DNA of 41,329 nt from Bryobacterales bacterium (GTDB taxonomy: Bacteria; Acidobacteriota; Terriglobia; Bryobacterales; Bryobacteraceae): assembly GCA_016789745.1 (NCBI GenBank), contig JAEUQF010000425.1:1-41329 (forward strand), in the 5' to 3' direction. The notes under the pieces were generated by a model that searched no databases, had not been told where the DNA came from, and was given only the letters and a program-made list of their open reading frames with translations. Position numbers and translations under genes: made by a program. Of the stretch, positions 1 to 7,624 are shown piece after piece. Every line of letters begins with the position of its first letter. Positions within the stretch are counted from its first letter, which is position 1.

Positions 1-1
1 G

Positions 2-673
2 GCATACACGCTGGAACATCCCGAAGACCCGTTCCCCGAATTCTCCGACACACTCCTGCTGGACGGCACCGATCTAGGGCACCCTCTGCTCCCGGCCAGC
101 CGCTGCGTCCGCAATGCCATTCGTCTGGACGCCGCGTTAGCGCTGCTGGTGGTGAGCGGATCCAACATGTCCGGCAAGAGCACGTATCTGCGGACCATTG
201 GCGTGAACGTTGTGCTGGCGATGGCGGGTGCGCCCGTGCGGGCGAAGAGGCTCACGCTGGCACCGCTGCAGGCGGGCGCGTCCATTCGCGTGAATGACTC
301 CCTTCAGGGCGGTAGTTCCCGTTTCTTCGCCGAAATCCTGCGGCTGCGACACATCGTCGATCTGACGAAGGGTGGGCCTCCGGTGATCTTCTTCCTCGAT
401 GAATTGCTGAACGGCACCAACTCCCACGATCGCCGAATCGGGGCCGAAGGCATCCTCAAAGAACTTCTCGATCGCGGAGCCATCGGCCTGATCACCACCC
501 ACGATCTGGCGCTGACCGCCATTGCCGACGCGCTGGCGCCGCGAGCCCAAAACGTCCATTTCGAAGATCGGCTGGAAGCCGGCAAACTTCACTTCGACTA
601 CAAATTGCGGCACGGCGTCGTGGAAAAGAGTAATGCGCTGGAGCTGATGCGGTCCATCGGGCTCGACGTCTGA
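2..673 (+). CDS. MutS-related DNA mismatch-repair ATPase, C-terminal part (5' end outside window)
   Basis: The frame is open to the left window edge, so only the last 223 codons are seen. They form a MutS domain V ATPase: a GHPLL segment, then the Walker A motif GSNMSGKST, then the Walker B stretch FFLDELLNGTNSHDR, and a TTHD switch histidine. MutS-family ATPases couple ATP binding to DNA-mismatch or structure recognition. The missing N-terminus decides whether this is a true MutS1, a MutS2, or the shorter MutS-like ATPase with N-terminal membrane segments that is common in Acidobacteriota and Bacteroidota. I favour the last, because the protein ends soon after the ATPase core with no HTH extension or Smr domain, but this is inference. 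The stop lies 12 bases before the GTG of the sulfatase, so the two genes are probably co-transcribed. Confidence 0.85.
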   Translation, partial: AYTLEHPEDPFPEFSDTLLLDGTDLGHPLLPASRCVRNAIRLDAALALLVVSGSNMSGKSTYLRTIGVNVVLAMAGAPVRAKRLTLAPLQAGASIRVNDSLQGGSSRFFAEILRLRHIVDLTKGGPPVIFFLDELLNGTNSHDRRIGAEGILKELLDRGAIGLITTHDLALTAIADALAPRAQNVHFEDRLEAGKLHFDYKLRHGVVEKSNALELMRSIGLDV

Positions 674-685
674 TACAGTTGCGAA

Positions 686-2086
686 GTGTCGTTCCCCCGC
701 CGCCATCTCCTTCCGACGCTCGGCGCAGCCCCGTTTGCCGCTCCGGGACCAAGCCGGAAGCGTCCCAACTTCGTCATTCTGTTCACGGACGACCAGCGCT
801 TCGACACCGTTGGCGCTCTCGGCAACCGGCATATCCGAACACCGAACATGAACCGCCTGGCTCGAAACGGCACGGCGTTCACACACGCCTGCATCATGGG
901 CGGCACCCAGGGCGCGGTATGCGTCCCCAGCCGCGCCATGCTGATGACGGGGCAAAGCCTGTTTCGCGCGGCGCGCAACACCGGCGCAACCCCTGGCGAT
1001 AAATCCACCCCTGGCGACTTCGATCTGTTCCCGGAACTGCTGGGCAGAAACGGCTACCGGACGTTCGCCACCGGCAAGTGGCACAACGGCCCGAAGCTGT
1101 TTCACCGCGCCTTTCAGGCCGGCGACAACATTTTTTTCGGCGGTATGAGTGACCAGTTGAAGGTGCAGGTGCAGCCGTTCGACGCCAGTGGAGCCTACCC
1201 GAAGATCAACGCGCACACCGGACCCAAGTTTTCGAGTGAACTGTTCGCCGATTCCGCCATCCGCTTCCTTGACAGCCAAGCCGATACCGCAGAGCCGTTC
1301 CTCTGCTATTGCGCCTTCACCTCCCCGCACGACCCGCGCATGGCGCCGAAGCCGTATACCGATCTCTACTCACCCGACCGCATGCCTGTGCCGCCCAACT
1401 TCCTGCCGGAACACCCGTTCGATAACGGCGAATTGAAAGTGCGCGACGAACTTCTGGCCCCTTTCCCTCGAACGCCTCGCATCGTCCAGGAACACACCGC
1501 TGCCTACTACGCTATGGTTTCGGAAGTCGACGCGCAGATCGGGCGAATCATTGATGCCGTCGCGCGCAGTCCGCGGGCGGCCGACACCTATATCATCTTT
1601 GCGGGCGACAACGGACTTGCGGTAGGCCAACACGGGCTGTTTGGTAAGCAAAACGTATACGATCACAGCGTGCGCGTCCCCTTGATCGTCCAGGGCCCCG
1701 GAGTCCGGCGCAACGCCCGCAGCGATGCATTCGTCTATTTGTTCGACGTCTTTCCCACGCTATGCGCAGCGGCGGATATCGTTACACCGCCCACGGTGGA
1801 GGGACAAAGCTTCCTCCCGCTATTGGATGGGAAGGGAAAACCGCCGCAGTCCCGGAACGCGATGTTCTTTGCTTACCGCAACTTCCAGCGGTCGCTCCGC
1901 ACGCGGGATTGGAAGCTCATCCGATACACGGTGAACGGCAGCACACGGCACCAACTGTTTGACATGCGGCACGATCCCTGGGAGACACGCGATCTGTCCG
2001 GCCGGTCCGAACACCGCGACAGGGTCTCCCGTATGGCCGCCGACTTGGAAACGACCGCCAGGGGCCTATCCGACCCCTTGGCCTGA
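686..2086 (+). CDS. Sulfatase (formylglycine-dependent arylsulfatase/choline-sulfatase-like)
   Basis: A 466-residue member of the type I sulfatase family, which hydrolyses sulfate esters with a formylglycine nucleophile. The N-terminus has a short arginine-pair, Tat-like leader (FPRRHLLPTLGAAPFA), followed by the first conserved strand PNFVILFTDDQ, whose aspartates bind calcium. The formylglycine motif CVPSR is present near residue 75; the Cys is the residue matured by formylglycine-generating enzyme or an anaerobic sulfatase-maturing enzyme. Later motifs are ATGKWH, TSPHDPR and FAGDNGLAVGQHGLFGKQ, the last matching the C-terminal metal-binding DN/H region. The GTG start leaves only about 25 residues before the first strand, so no later start is possible. 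There is no strong Shine-Dalgarno. The substrate cannot be read from the sequence; sulfated glycans are likely because of the second sulfatase at 12699-14348. Confidence 0.9.
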   Translation: MSFPRRHLLPTLGAAPFAAPGPSRKRPNFVILFTDDQRFDTVGALGNRHIRTPNMNRLARNGTAFTHACIMGGTQGAVCVPSRAMLMTGQSLFRAARNTGATPGDKSTPGDFDLFPELLGRNGYRTFATGKWHNGPKLFHRAFQAGDNIFFGGMSDQLKVQVQPFDASGAYPKINAHTGPKFSSELFADSAIRFLDSQADTAEPFLCYCAFTSPHDPRMAPKPYTDLYSPDRMPVPPNFLPEHPFDNGELKVRDELLAPFPRTPRIVQEHTAAYYAMVSEVDAQIGRIIDAVARSPRAADTYIIFAGDNGLAVGQHGLFGKQNVYDHSVRVPLIVQGPGVRRNARSDAFVYLFDVFPTLCAAADIVTPPTVEGQSFLPLLDGKGKPPQSRNAMFFAYRNFQRSLRTRDWKLIRYTVNGSTRHQLFDMRHDPWETRDLSGRSEHRDRVSRMAADLETTARGLSDPLA

Positions 2087-2125
2087 TCTGCTAGACTAAA
2101 GGATTCGTAAAAGGGTTCCTCTCAC

Positions 2126-2842
2126 GTGGATAAGCAGTTACGCGAACAACTGAAGCACGACAAGTTTGTCGAAGAGGTAGGGCACACCGTCCACTACCTG
2201 TCGGATCATAAGGCCGCTGTCCAGAAGTACGGCGGCATCGCCGTTGGTGTCCTGGTGCTGGCGATCGGTGTCTATGGGTTCATGAGCTGGCGCGAAAGCA
2301 GCCGGCAAGAGGACCTGCGCCAAGCGGCGTTGACACTGGACGCCTTCATTGGCGATCAGAGCCCAACCGGCGGGCTCGCATTCAAGACGCAGGCCGAAAA
2401 GGACGCTGCGATCCTGAAGGCTATGACCGAAGTCGCCAACAAGCACGAAGGCTCGAAGGAAGGGCAGTTGGCGCAAATGTACGCCACCCAACAGCTCTGT
2501 GACCAAGGCAGACTGGCGGAATGTGAATCCGGCATGCGCAAGATTGCCTCTGGTGGCGATCAGAACGTCGCGTCCCTGGCGAAACTATCGTTGGCCGAAT
2601 TGCTGCTCGCGCAGGGTAAGGCCGGCGAGGCCGAGACCATCGCCCGCGAACTGGTGAACAACCCGACGGCTGTGGTGTCCAAGGAGCAGGGTCAGTTGGC
2701 GTTGGCCCGCGCGATTGCCAAGTCCAAGCCGCAGGAGGCACAGATGATCCTGCAGGCGCTGCAGGCACTGGACCGCCCGGCCGTGACGCGTGCCGCTGTC
2801 GCCCTCATGGGCGAAGTGATGGGCCAGCAACTGCCCCGCTAA
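2126..2842 (+). CDS. Membrane-anchored tetratricopeptide-like protein (YfgM-type)
   Basis: A 238-residue protein. About 35 cytoplasmic, charged N-terminal residues are followed by one membrane helix (about residues 36-55, GGIAVGVLVLAIGVYGFMSW) and then an all-helical, alanine/glutamine-rich periplasmic region. The helix pairs (AKLSLAELLLAQGKAGEAETIARELV and neighbours) are TPR-like. This layout matches the YfgM/tetratricopeptide_2 family, whose E. coli member binds the SecYEG translocon and periplasmic chaperones. The match is by architecture, so the role here is inference. The start is GTG, preceded by a weak AAGGG about 10 bases upstream. The stop codon directly abuts the TTG start of the dGTPase, so the two are translationally linked. 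Confidence 0.7.
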   Translation: MDKQLREQLKHDKFVEEVGHTVHYLSDHKAAVQKYGGIAVGVLVLAIGVYGFMSWRESSRQEDLRQAALTLDAFIGDQSPTGGLAFKTQAEKDAAILKAMTEVANKHEGSKEGQLAQMYATQQLCDQGRLAECESGMRKIASGGDQNVASLAKLSLAELLLAQGKAGEAETIARELVNNPTAVVSKEQGQLALARAIAKSKPQEAQMILQALQALDRPAVTRAAVALMGEVMGQQLPR

Positions 2843-3982
2843 TTGCCAGAACCTGTGGAACCCCAAGCGCTCGTCGGGCTGCGGTTTCCCGTATCCCGCA
2901 CGCGAGGACGGCGTTATCCAGAATTTCCCCACCGGTTCCGGAATGATTTCCAGCGTGATCGCGACCGCATCGTGCATGCACGGGCGTTTCGCCGCCTGGA
3001 GAACAAAACACAGGTTTTCGCGCCGGCCAAGTCCGACCATTTCCGCAATCGCCTGACCCACACCATCGAGGTTTCGCAGATCGCCCGGACGGTCGCCAGC
3101 TACCTGGGACTGGACGAAGATCTGACCGAAGCGCTCGCTTTAGCCCACGATATAGGCCATCCGCCGTTCGGCCATACCGGCGAGCGCGAACTCAACCGCC
3201 AGATGGAGGCGTTTGGCGATCGCTTCGACCATAACCTGCACGCCCTCCGCCTGGTGGAGCACTTTGAGCAGCGCTACGCTCTGTTTCCCGGCCTTAATCT
3301 CACGTTCGAAGTTCGGGAAGGCATGGTGAAGCACTCACGGGATTTGATTCCCGGTGAGGATCCCACCCTCGACGAGTACCTGCCCCACGAGCGCCCCCCG
3401 TTGGAGGCGCAATTGATCGATATCGCCGACGAGATCGCGTATAACACCGCCGACCTGGACGATGCGCAGTCCGCCGGGCTGATTACGGCCGATGACCTTG
3501 CGCGTGAGATTCCAGAGTTCGCGGCGGTGAAGGAGACTATCGATACCCAGTACCCCGGGGCCAACGAGCGGATCCAGTTTCTCGAATGCGTCCGGCGGGT
3601 GATCGATATTCTCGGTTCATCGCTGATTGAAGGCACGTGGCAAGCTGCCATCGCCTCCGGCGCCGAAACCAGTGACGACGTCCGCCGCCAACCCGAGCGG
3701 CTGGTGCGGTTGTCAGCGAAAGGCGAGCCACTGAACCGGGCGCTGAAGGCGTTTTTGATGCGCCACGTCTACGAACATCCCACGCTGCTGGAAGGCCGCG
3801 AAACCTCTACGTCCGCAGTGGGCGACCTGTTCCAGTTCTTCCTGAGCCAGCCCGACCAGCTGCCCGAGAACTACCAGGAAGAGGCCAATTATCAGCCTCT
3901 CCACCGTCTCGTCTGTGATTACATTGCCGGTATGACGGACGGGTACTTCTGGCGGGTACACCAGTCCATGCTGGGCGGCTGA
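2843..3982 (+). CDS. dgt: Deoxyguanosinetriphosphate triphosphohydrolase-like HD protein
   Basis: A 379-residue HD-domain protein of the dGTPase family, which cleaves dNTPs to deoxynucleoside and triphosphate and adjusts nucleotide pools. The diagnostic N-terminal block FQRDRDRIVHARAFRRLENKTQVF is present, followed by the metal ligands His73 (RLTHTIEV) and His102-Asp103 (ALAHDIGHPPFGH), with a later IADEIAYNTADLDD segment holding the last aspartate. The length fits the shorter dGTPase-like subfamily rather than E. coli Dgt (about 505 residues). The TTG start immediately follows the previous stop. A start further in would remove little before the conserved block, so the exact start is uncertain by up to about 25 codons. 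Confidence 0.88.
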   Translation: MPEPVEPQALVGLRFPVSRTRGRRYPEFPHRFRNDFQRDRDRIVHARAFRRLENKTQVFAPAKSDHFRNRLTHTIEVSQIARTVASYLGLDEDLTEALALAHDIGHPPFGHTGERELNRQMEAFGDRFDHNLHALRLVEHFEQRYALFPGLNLTFEVREGMVKHSRDLIPGEDPTLDEYLPHERPPLEAQLIDIADEIAYNTADLDDAQSAGLITADDLAREIPEFAAVKETIDTQYPGANERIQFLECVRRVIDILGSSLIEGTWQAAIASGAETSDDVRRQPERLVRLSAKGEPLNRALKAFLMRHVYEHPTLLEGRETSTSAVGDLFQFFLSQPDQLPENYQEEANYQPLHRLVCDYIAGMTDGYFWRVHQSMLGG

Positions 3983-3983
3983 T

Positions 3984-4457
3984 CTAATTCAATGGGAGCG
4001 GCGTCAAGGTGCCGTTCTTCTTCACTCCCAACCGGATCGGGCGAATCGCGCCGCTTGGCGGCACCGTGATCTCGGCCCACAACTCCTCGTCTGGCGCGCG
4101 ACGCGAAGGGTCCGCCACGGTTGCGGGGATGAAGTAGGCGAGGGGCGCAGTAAGCCTCACGGAGAATCCCTGGTAGATGCCAATGGTCTCGGCGCCGTCT
4201 TTCCGGTCCGCCAGCAGTTGCCCGCCGGCCACCCGCAGCGTCACGCCCGACATCCCGCCGCCAGACGTCCAACCCGTGCCGGGCGTAGCGTCCACCCGAA
4301 TCCGCACGTAACGTCCTCGGATCGGTAGGCTGGGGTCGAAGGGTGCTGCCTTCACCCAGACCCGCGGTAACGTCTGCCGGTCGTAGAGGAACTTGCCTGC
4401 CACGCTCAAGGTCAGGATCAGGTGCAGAGCCGCCAGGATCAATCCGCGTGTCTTCAT
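3984..4457 (-). CDS. GDYXXLXY-type membrane-associated protein
   Basis: A 157-residue protein with one N-terminal hydrophobic helix (LILAALHLILTLSVAGKFLYDR) and then a beta-rich extracytoplasmic domain. It resembles the GDYXXLXY family, which is normally encoded right after a DUF2157 membrane protein, exactly as here (ATGA overlap with 4454-5557). The signature motif is degenerate: the position reads GRYVRIRV, with Arg for Asp, Ile for Leu and Val for Tyr. The function of the family is unknown. The pair is transcribed away from the TetR operon and ends 1 base after the convergent dGTPase stop. Confidence 0.6.
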   Translation of the reverse strand: MKTRGLILAALHLILTLSVAGKFLYDRQTLPRVWVKAAPFDPSLPIRGRYVRIRVDATPGTGWTSGGGMSGVTLRVAGGQLLADRKDGAETIGIYQGFSVRLTAPLAYFIPATVADPSRRAPDEELWAEITVPPSGAIRPIRLGVKKNGTLTPLPLN

Positions 4458-5557
4458 AGACCCGATCTCCCGTCGCGCACGCTGGCCACCAGCCGGCGGC
4501 GTAGTTTCTCCATCCCCCAGCCACCAGCCAGGAACAGTATCCCTAGCAGAATCAGTGCGAAAGATCGGTCCAACGCCGTCAGCACGTTGGAGAAATAGAA
4601 GAACAGTACGGTCAGCCCAAAGCCCGCCATGCCGACGTTTATCCGCTCCACCCGGCGATCAAACAGCCCCCACGCCACCATCCCGACGGCCCCTAATCCA
4701 GCCCAACCGTAGAGCAGCAATTCGTGCCTGGTTTCGCCAATCACGGTATAGAGCAAGGCCCAAATCGCCGCCACGGCGGCAGGCCACCACAACTCGCGGC
4801 GGAGCAGGAATCCCAGCATCGCCCCCGCGGCTGCCGGCAAGATGAGGCGCCCCGCTGTCACCTCGGTCCGAGAGTTGTACAGCAACGGAACGATAACCGC
4901 ACACACCAGCACCGCCACCGACCCGATGACATTCAGACAGACACGCCAAGTGCGGTTGCCCTCCGGCTTGGCCGCGCTCATGTAGGCGAACGAGAGTGAA
5001 AGCAGGAGCAGAGCCGATGCCACGCCGGGCGACGGCAATCGCTCGCTCATCTCCGCGACCACCCACGCCGGAGCCAAGAGGGCCAGCGCCGCCACCTGCG
5101 GCCAGGTTCGCAAGAGCAGCACGCCGGCAGCCGCCCCCACCGCCCACAGCAGGATGGCGTTCGGCCAATGCTCCTCAATGTGGAAGATCTGCCCGGTCAT
5201 AGCGATGGCGCCGCCGAGCGCAACTGTTCCCAAGGCGTGGAGTGTGGTCGCCAAGCCGGGGAAATTCGCGGAGGTGAAGGCGCCCCCCACGTGAAATCCA
5301 CCGAGTGCGGCCAACACCAATGCCAGACGCGCGCCCGGCCCCAATTCCTCCCAATGCGCGTTCACGAAGAGAAGAACGCCGGCACCGAGCAGAACACCAC
5401 CGAGCGACAAGGCCACCACCACGGGCCACCGGAGGCCGCCTCCACCATTCGGAGATTCACCTTGCTCTGCTTCGAATTGCTCAATGCGGGCAACGGTTTG
5501 CGAGTCAACGAGACCCGCGTCGGTCCAGCGCCGGAGGTGATGCTGCCAGGAAGCCAC
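4454..5557 (-). CDS. DUF2157 polytopic membrane protein
   Basis: A 367-residue protein. A short soluble N-terminal domain (WQHHLRRWTDAGLVDSQTVARIEQFE) matches the start of DUF2157, followed by about ten hydrophobic helices, including the family-like stretch LGGVLLGAGVLLFVNAHWEEL and GAIAMTGQIFHIEEHWPNAILLWAVGA. The family is found across bacteria with no proven role. The companion GDYXXLXY protein overlaps its stop by 4 bases and is surely co-translated. The start codon lies 97 bases from the TetR ATG in a divergent arrangement, so the two promoters share a short control region. Confidence 0.8.
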   Translation of the reverse strand: MASWQHHLRRWTDAGLVDSQTVARIEQFEAEQGESPNGGGGLRWPVVVALSLGGVLLGAGVLLFVNAHWEELGPGARLALVLAALGGFHVGGAFTSANFPGLATTLHALGTVALGGAIAMTGQIFHIEEHWPNAILLWAVGAAAGVLLLRTWPQVAALALLAPAWVVAEMSERLPSPGVASALLLLSLSFAYMSAAKPEGNRTWRVCLNVIGSVAVLVCAVIVPLLYNSRTEVTAGRLILPAAAGAMLGFLLRRELWWPAAVAAIWALLYTVIGETRHELLLYGWAGLGAVGMVAWGLFDRRVERINVGMAGFGLTVLFFYFSNVLTALDRSFALILLGILFLAGGWGMEKLRRRLVASVRDGRSGL

Positions 5558-5591
5558 AAGGACGGGGACAGGTTAGCAGGAAAGAAAAGGA

Positions 5592-5620
5592 TTGACAAGG
5601 TCACAAAACGAACGCATGAT
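5592..5620 (+). promoter_or_regulatory. Sigma70-type promoter of the TetR/efflux operon
   Basis: A perfect -35 box TTGACA (5592-5597) is followed by a 17-base spacer and CATGAT (5615-5620), a 4/6 match to TATAAT. Transcription would start near 5627, about 28 bases before the ATG at 5655. This argues against the upstream in-frame TTG (5592) or ATG (5616) as the TetR start, since both fall inside the promoter. Confidence 0.6.
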
Positions 5621-5651
5621 TGAATCAAACGAACGCTTGAAACAATTGTTT
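5606..5651 (+). promoter_or_regulatory. Direct repeat and palindrome, candidate TetR operator
   Basis: AAACGAACGCATGA (5606-5619) and AAACGAACGCTTGA (5627-5640) are 13/14 identical and spaced exactly 21 bp, two helical turns. The second copy lies in a partly palindromic 16-mer, TCAAACGAACGCTTGA (5625-5640, 6 of 8 pairs complementary). It is directly followed by the perfect palindrome AAACAATTGTTT (5640-5651). All of this overlaps the -10 box and predicted start point of the TetR promoter, as expected for autorepression. Confidence 0.5.
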
Positions 5652-5654
5652 TAC

Positions 5655-6317
5655 ATGAATCCCGAGAAATCTCCACCGCTCTCCACCAAAGATCGCATCC
5701 TCGACGCCGCAGAGGTCCTCTTCGCCGACCTCGGTTTCGAGGCCACCTCCCTCCGCACCATCACCCAGATCGCCGGCGTCAACCTGGCGGCTGTGAACTA
5801 TCACTTTCAATCCAAGGAGGCGCTGCTGCTGGCGGTCCTGGGGAGGCGGGCCGAGCAGGTGAATGGGCGCAGGCTGGAACTGCTGGATCGGGCAGAGGCG
5901 AAAGGCGACGCCTCCGTAGAAGAAATTCTGGAGGCCCTGTTCCGGCCCGTGCTTGAGAGCGGCCCGACCCTGCCGCGCCTGCTGGTCCGGCTGCAGTATC
6001 TGGAGTCGCAGGATCTGTTCCGTAAGGTTTTCGATAACTACATGAAGGCAGTGAAGCACCGGATGCTGGCAGCGATGAGGAAGGCGGTGCCACATCTGGA
6101 GCCGGCCGACATCATGCTGCGCGTGGTGTTCAGTTTCGGGAGTTTCGCCAGCGTGCTGATTGCGGGCGTGATGACGGAGGTGGTTTCGGAGGGTGGCATG
6201 AAGGCGCCTGAGTTGGAGGAACGGTTACAGGCGATGATCCAATTCGCAGCAGCGGGAATGCGGGCGCCCGTGGTTCGAAAACCCGCAAAGACAGGGGAAC
6301 GCATATGCGTGGAGTAA
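5655..6317 (+). CDS. TetR-family transcriptional regulator of the efflux operon (CecR-like position)
   Basis: A 220-residue regulator from ATG 5655. The TetR N-terminal domain (TKDRILDAAEVLFADLGFEATSL) is followed by a recognition-helix region ending NLAAVNYHFQSKEALL (about residues 32-56) and a helical ligand-binding C-terminal domain. ATG 5655 is preferred because upstream in-frame codons lie inside a strong promoter; no clear Shine-Dalgarno precedes it. It overlaps the TolC gene by 13 bases and heads a seven-gene operon for an outer-membrane channel, adaptor, two ATPases and two permeases. This is the gene order of E. coli cecR-ybhGFSR, where the TetR protein represses an efflux system. 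Repression of this operon relieved by a toxic ligand is inferred. Confidence 0.88.
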   Translation: MNPEKSPPLSTKDRILDAAEVLFADLGFEATSLRTITQIAGVNLAAVNYHFQSKEALLLAVLGRRAEQVNGRRLELLDRAEAKGDASVEEILEALFRPVLESGPTLPRLLVRLQYLESQDLFRKVFDNYMKAVKHRMLAAMRKAVPHLEPADIMLRVVFSFGSFASVLIAGVMTEVVSEGGMKAPELEERLQAMIQFAAAGMRAPVVRKPAKTGERICVE

Positions 6318-7624
6318 CCATGTGGCTGGTGTTCGCCAGCCTCGCCGTGGCACAGGACCGGTTGCCGCTCAGTCTGCGGAAGTCGGTGGAGATTGCGCTG
6401 GCGCCGGACGGCAATACGCGGGTGGCGATTGCTCGCGAACAGATTGCTGCAGCCGAGGCACGCCGCCAGCAGGCACGGTCGGCATTGTTGCCGAACATTG
6501 ACGGGCAGATCAGCTACCAGGACGTCACGCGCAACCTGCGGGCGTTCGGCATCCAGTTCCCCGCCCTGCCGGTTCCCGGCTTTAGCTTTCCCACCTTCGT
6601 CGGCCCGTTCGGCATCTTCGACGCGCGCGTCAGCGCTACGCAGAATCTGCTGGACGTGTCGAGTTGGAAGCGTTTCGAAGCGGCGAAGAGCGCGATCACA
6701 GCGGCGAAGTTGGAAGAAAGCGCGGTTCGGACACAGGTGACGGACAACGTGGCTCGCGCCTATCTGGCGGCATTGCGCACCGAAGCGCGACTGGAAGCCG
6801 CGCAGGCAAACGTGAAACTGGCTGAGGCCCTGCGCGAACTTGCCGATTCGCAACGCAAGGCGGGCACCGGCACCGGCATCGAAGTCGTTCGCGGCGATGT
6901 GCAGTTGGCCAACGAACGCCAACGGCTGCAAATGGCGGAGAACGACCGCAACCGCGCGCACCTGCAGTTGATGCGCGCCATGGATCTGAAGCTGGACACC
7001 AAGTTGGAACTGACCGACAACCTCGCCTACGGGCCGGTGGAGCCGATGAGCATCGACCAAGCCATCGACCAGGCTTTGAAGGCTCGCCCCGACTGGCAGG
7101 TGCAGCAGCAACGGGAACGCATCGCGAGGCTCAACCAGAGCGCGATCGACTGGGAGCGCGCGCCATCGGTCGCGGCCTTCGGCGACTACGGAGCCATCGG
7201 AACCGAAATCGGCAACTCGAGGGCAACACGTGCAGTGGGCATTTCGCTACGCATTCCGATCTTCTCGGGCGGCCGTAGGGAAGCACGCTCGGCGGAAAGC
7301 CGCGTCCTCGTCCGCACCGAAGCCCTTCGCACCCGCGACCTGCGCCAACAGATGGAATTGGAGTTGCGACTGGCTTTTGAATCACTAACGTCGGCTGACC
7401 TGCAAGTGAAGACCGCCGAGGAAGGGCTGCAACTGGCGCAACGGGAACTGGAGCAGGCGCAGCGGCGCTATAAATCCGGCCTGACAAGCAGCCTGGAAGT
7501 AACCGACGCGCAAACGCGCCTCATCCGCGCGCAGGACAACCGCATCGCCGCGTTGTTTCAACATAATCTCGCCCGCATTGAGTTAGGAACGGCCGTGGGC
7601 GCCGTTGAAAGGTATCTGCCGTGA
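6305..7624 (+). CDS. TolC-family outer-membrane efflux channel
   Basis: A 439-residue outer-membrane efflux protein (OEP). A signal peptide (MWLVFASLAVAQ) is followed by the two-fold repeated OEP architecture: long heptad-like, glutamine/alanine/arginine-rich helices (IAREQIAAAEARRQQARSALLPNI; RELEQAQRRYKSGLTSSLEVTDAQTRLIRAQ) and short beta segments, including GISLRIPIFSGGRREA. TolC proteins form trimeric channels across the outer membrane and periplasm. The start ATG lies inside the end of the tetR gene, and the stop overlaps the next GTG (GTGA). E. coli ybhGFSR has no linked tolC; here the channel is built into the operon, so the whole tripartite pump is co-expressed. Confidence 0.92.
   Translation: MRGVTMWLVFASLAVAQDRLPLSLRKSVEIALAPDGNTRVAIAREQIAAAEARRQQARSALLPNIDGQISYQDVTRNLRAFGIQFPALPVPGFSFPTFVGPFGIFDARVSATQNLLDVSSWKRFEAAKSAITAAKLEESAVRTQVTDNVARAYLAALRTEARLEAAQANVKLAEALRELADSQRKAGTGTGIEVVRGDVQLANERQRLQMAENDRNRAHLQLMRAMDLKLDTKLELTDNLAYGPVEPMSIDQAIDQALKARPDWQVQQQRERIARLNQSAIDWERAPSVAAFGDYGAIGTEIGNSRATRAVGISLRIPIFSGGRREARSAESRVLVRTEALRTRDLRQQMELELRLAFESLTSADLQVKTAEEGLQLAQRELEQAQRRYKSGLTSSLEVTDAQTRLIRAQDNRIAALFQHNLARIELGTAVGAVERYLP

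Noticed and set aside
137..1330. A 397-codon minus-strand open frame.
   Set aside because: Antisense shadow of the MutS-like and sulfatase genes, both of which have clear family motifs on the + strand.
5592..5654. TTG 5592 or ATG 5616 as start of the TetR regulator.
   Set aside because: TTG is the first half of a consensus -35 box and ATG 5616 lies in the -10 box; the conserved domain begins well after ATG 5655.
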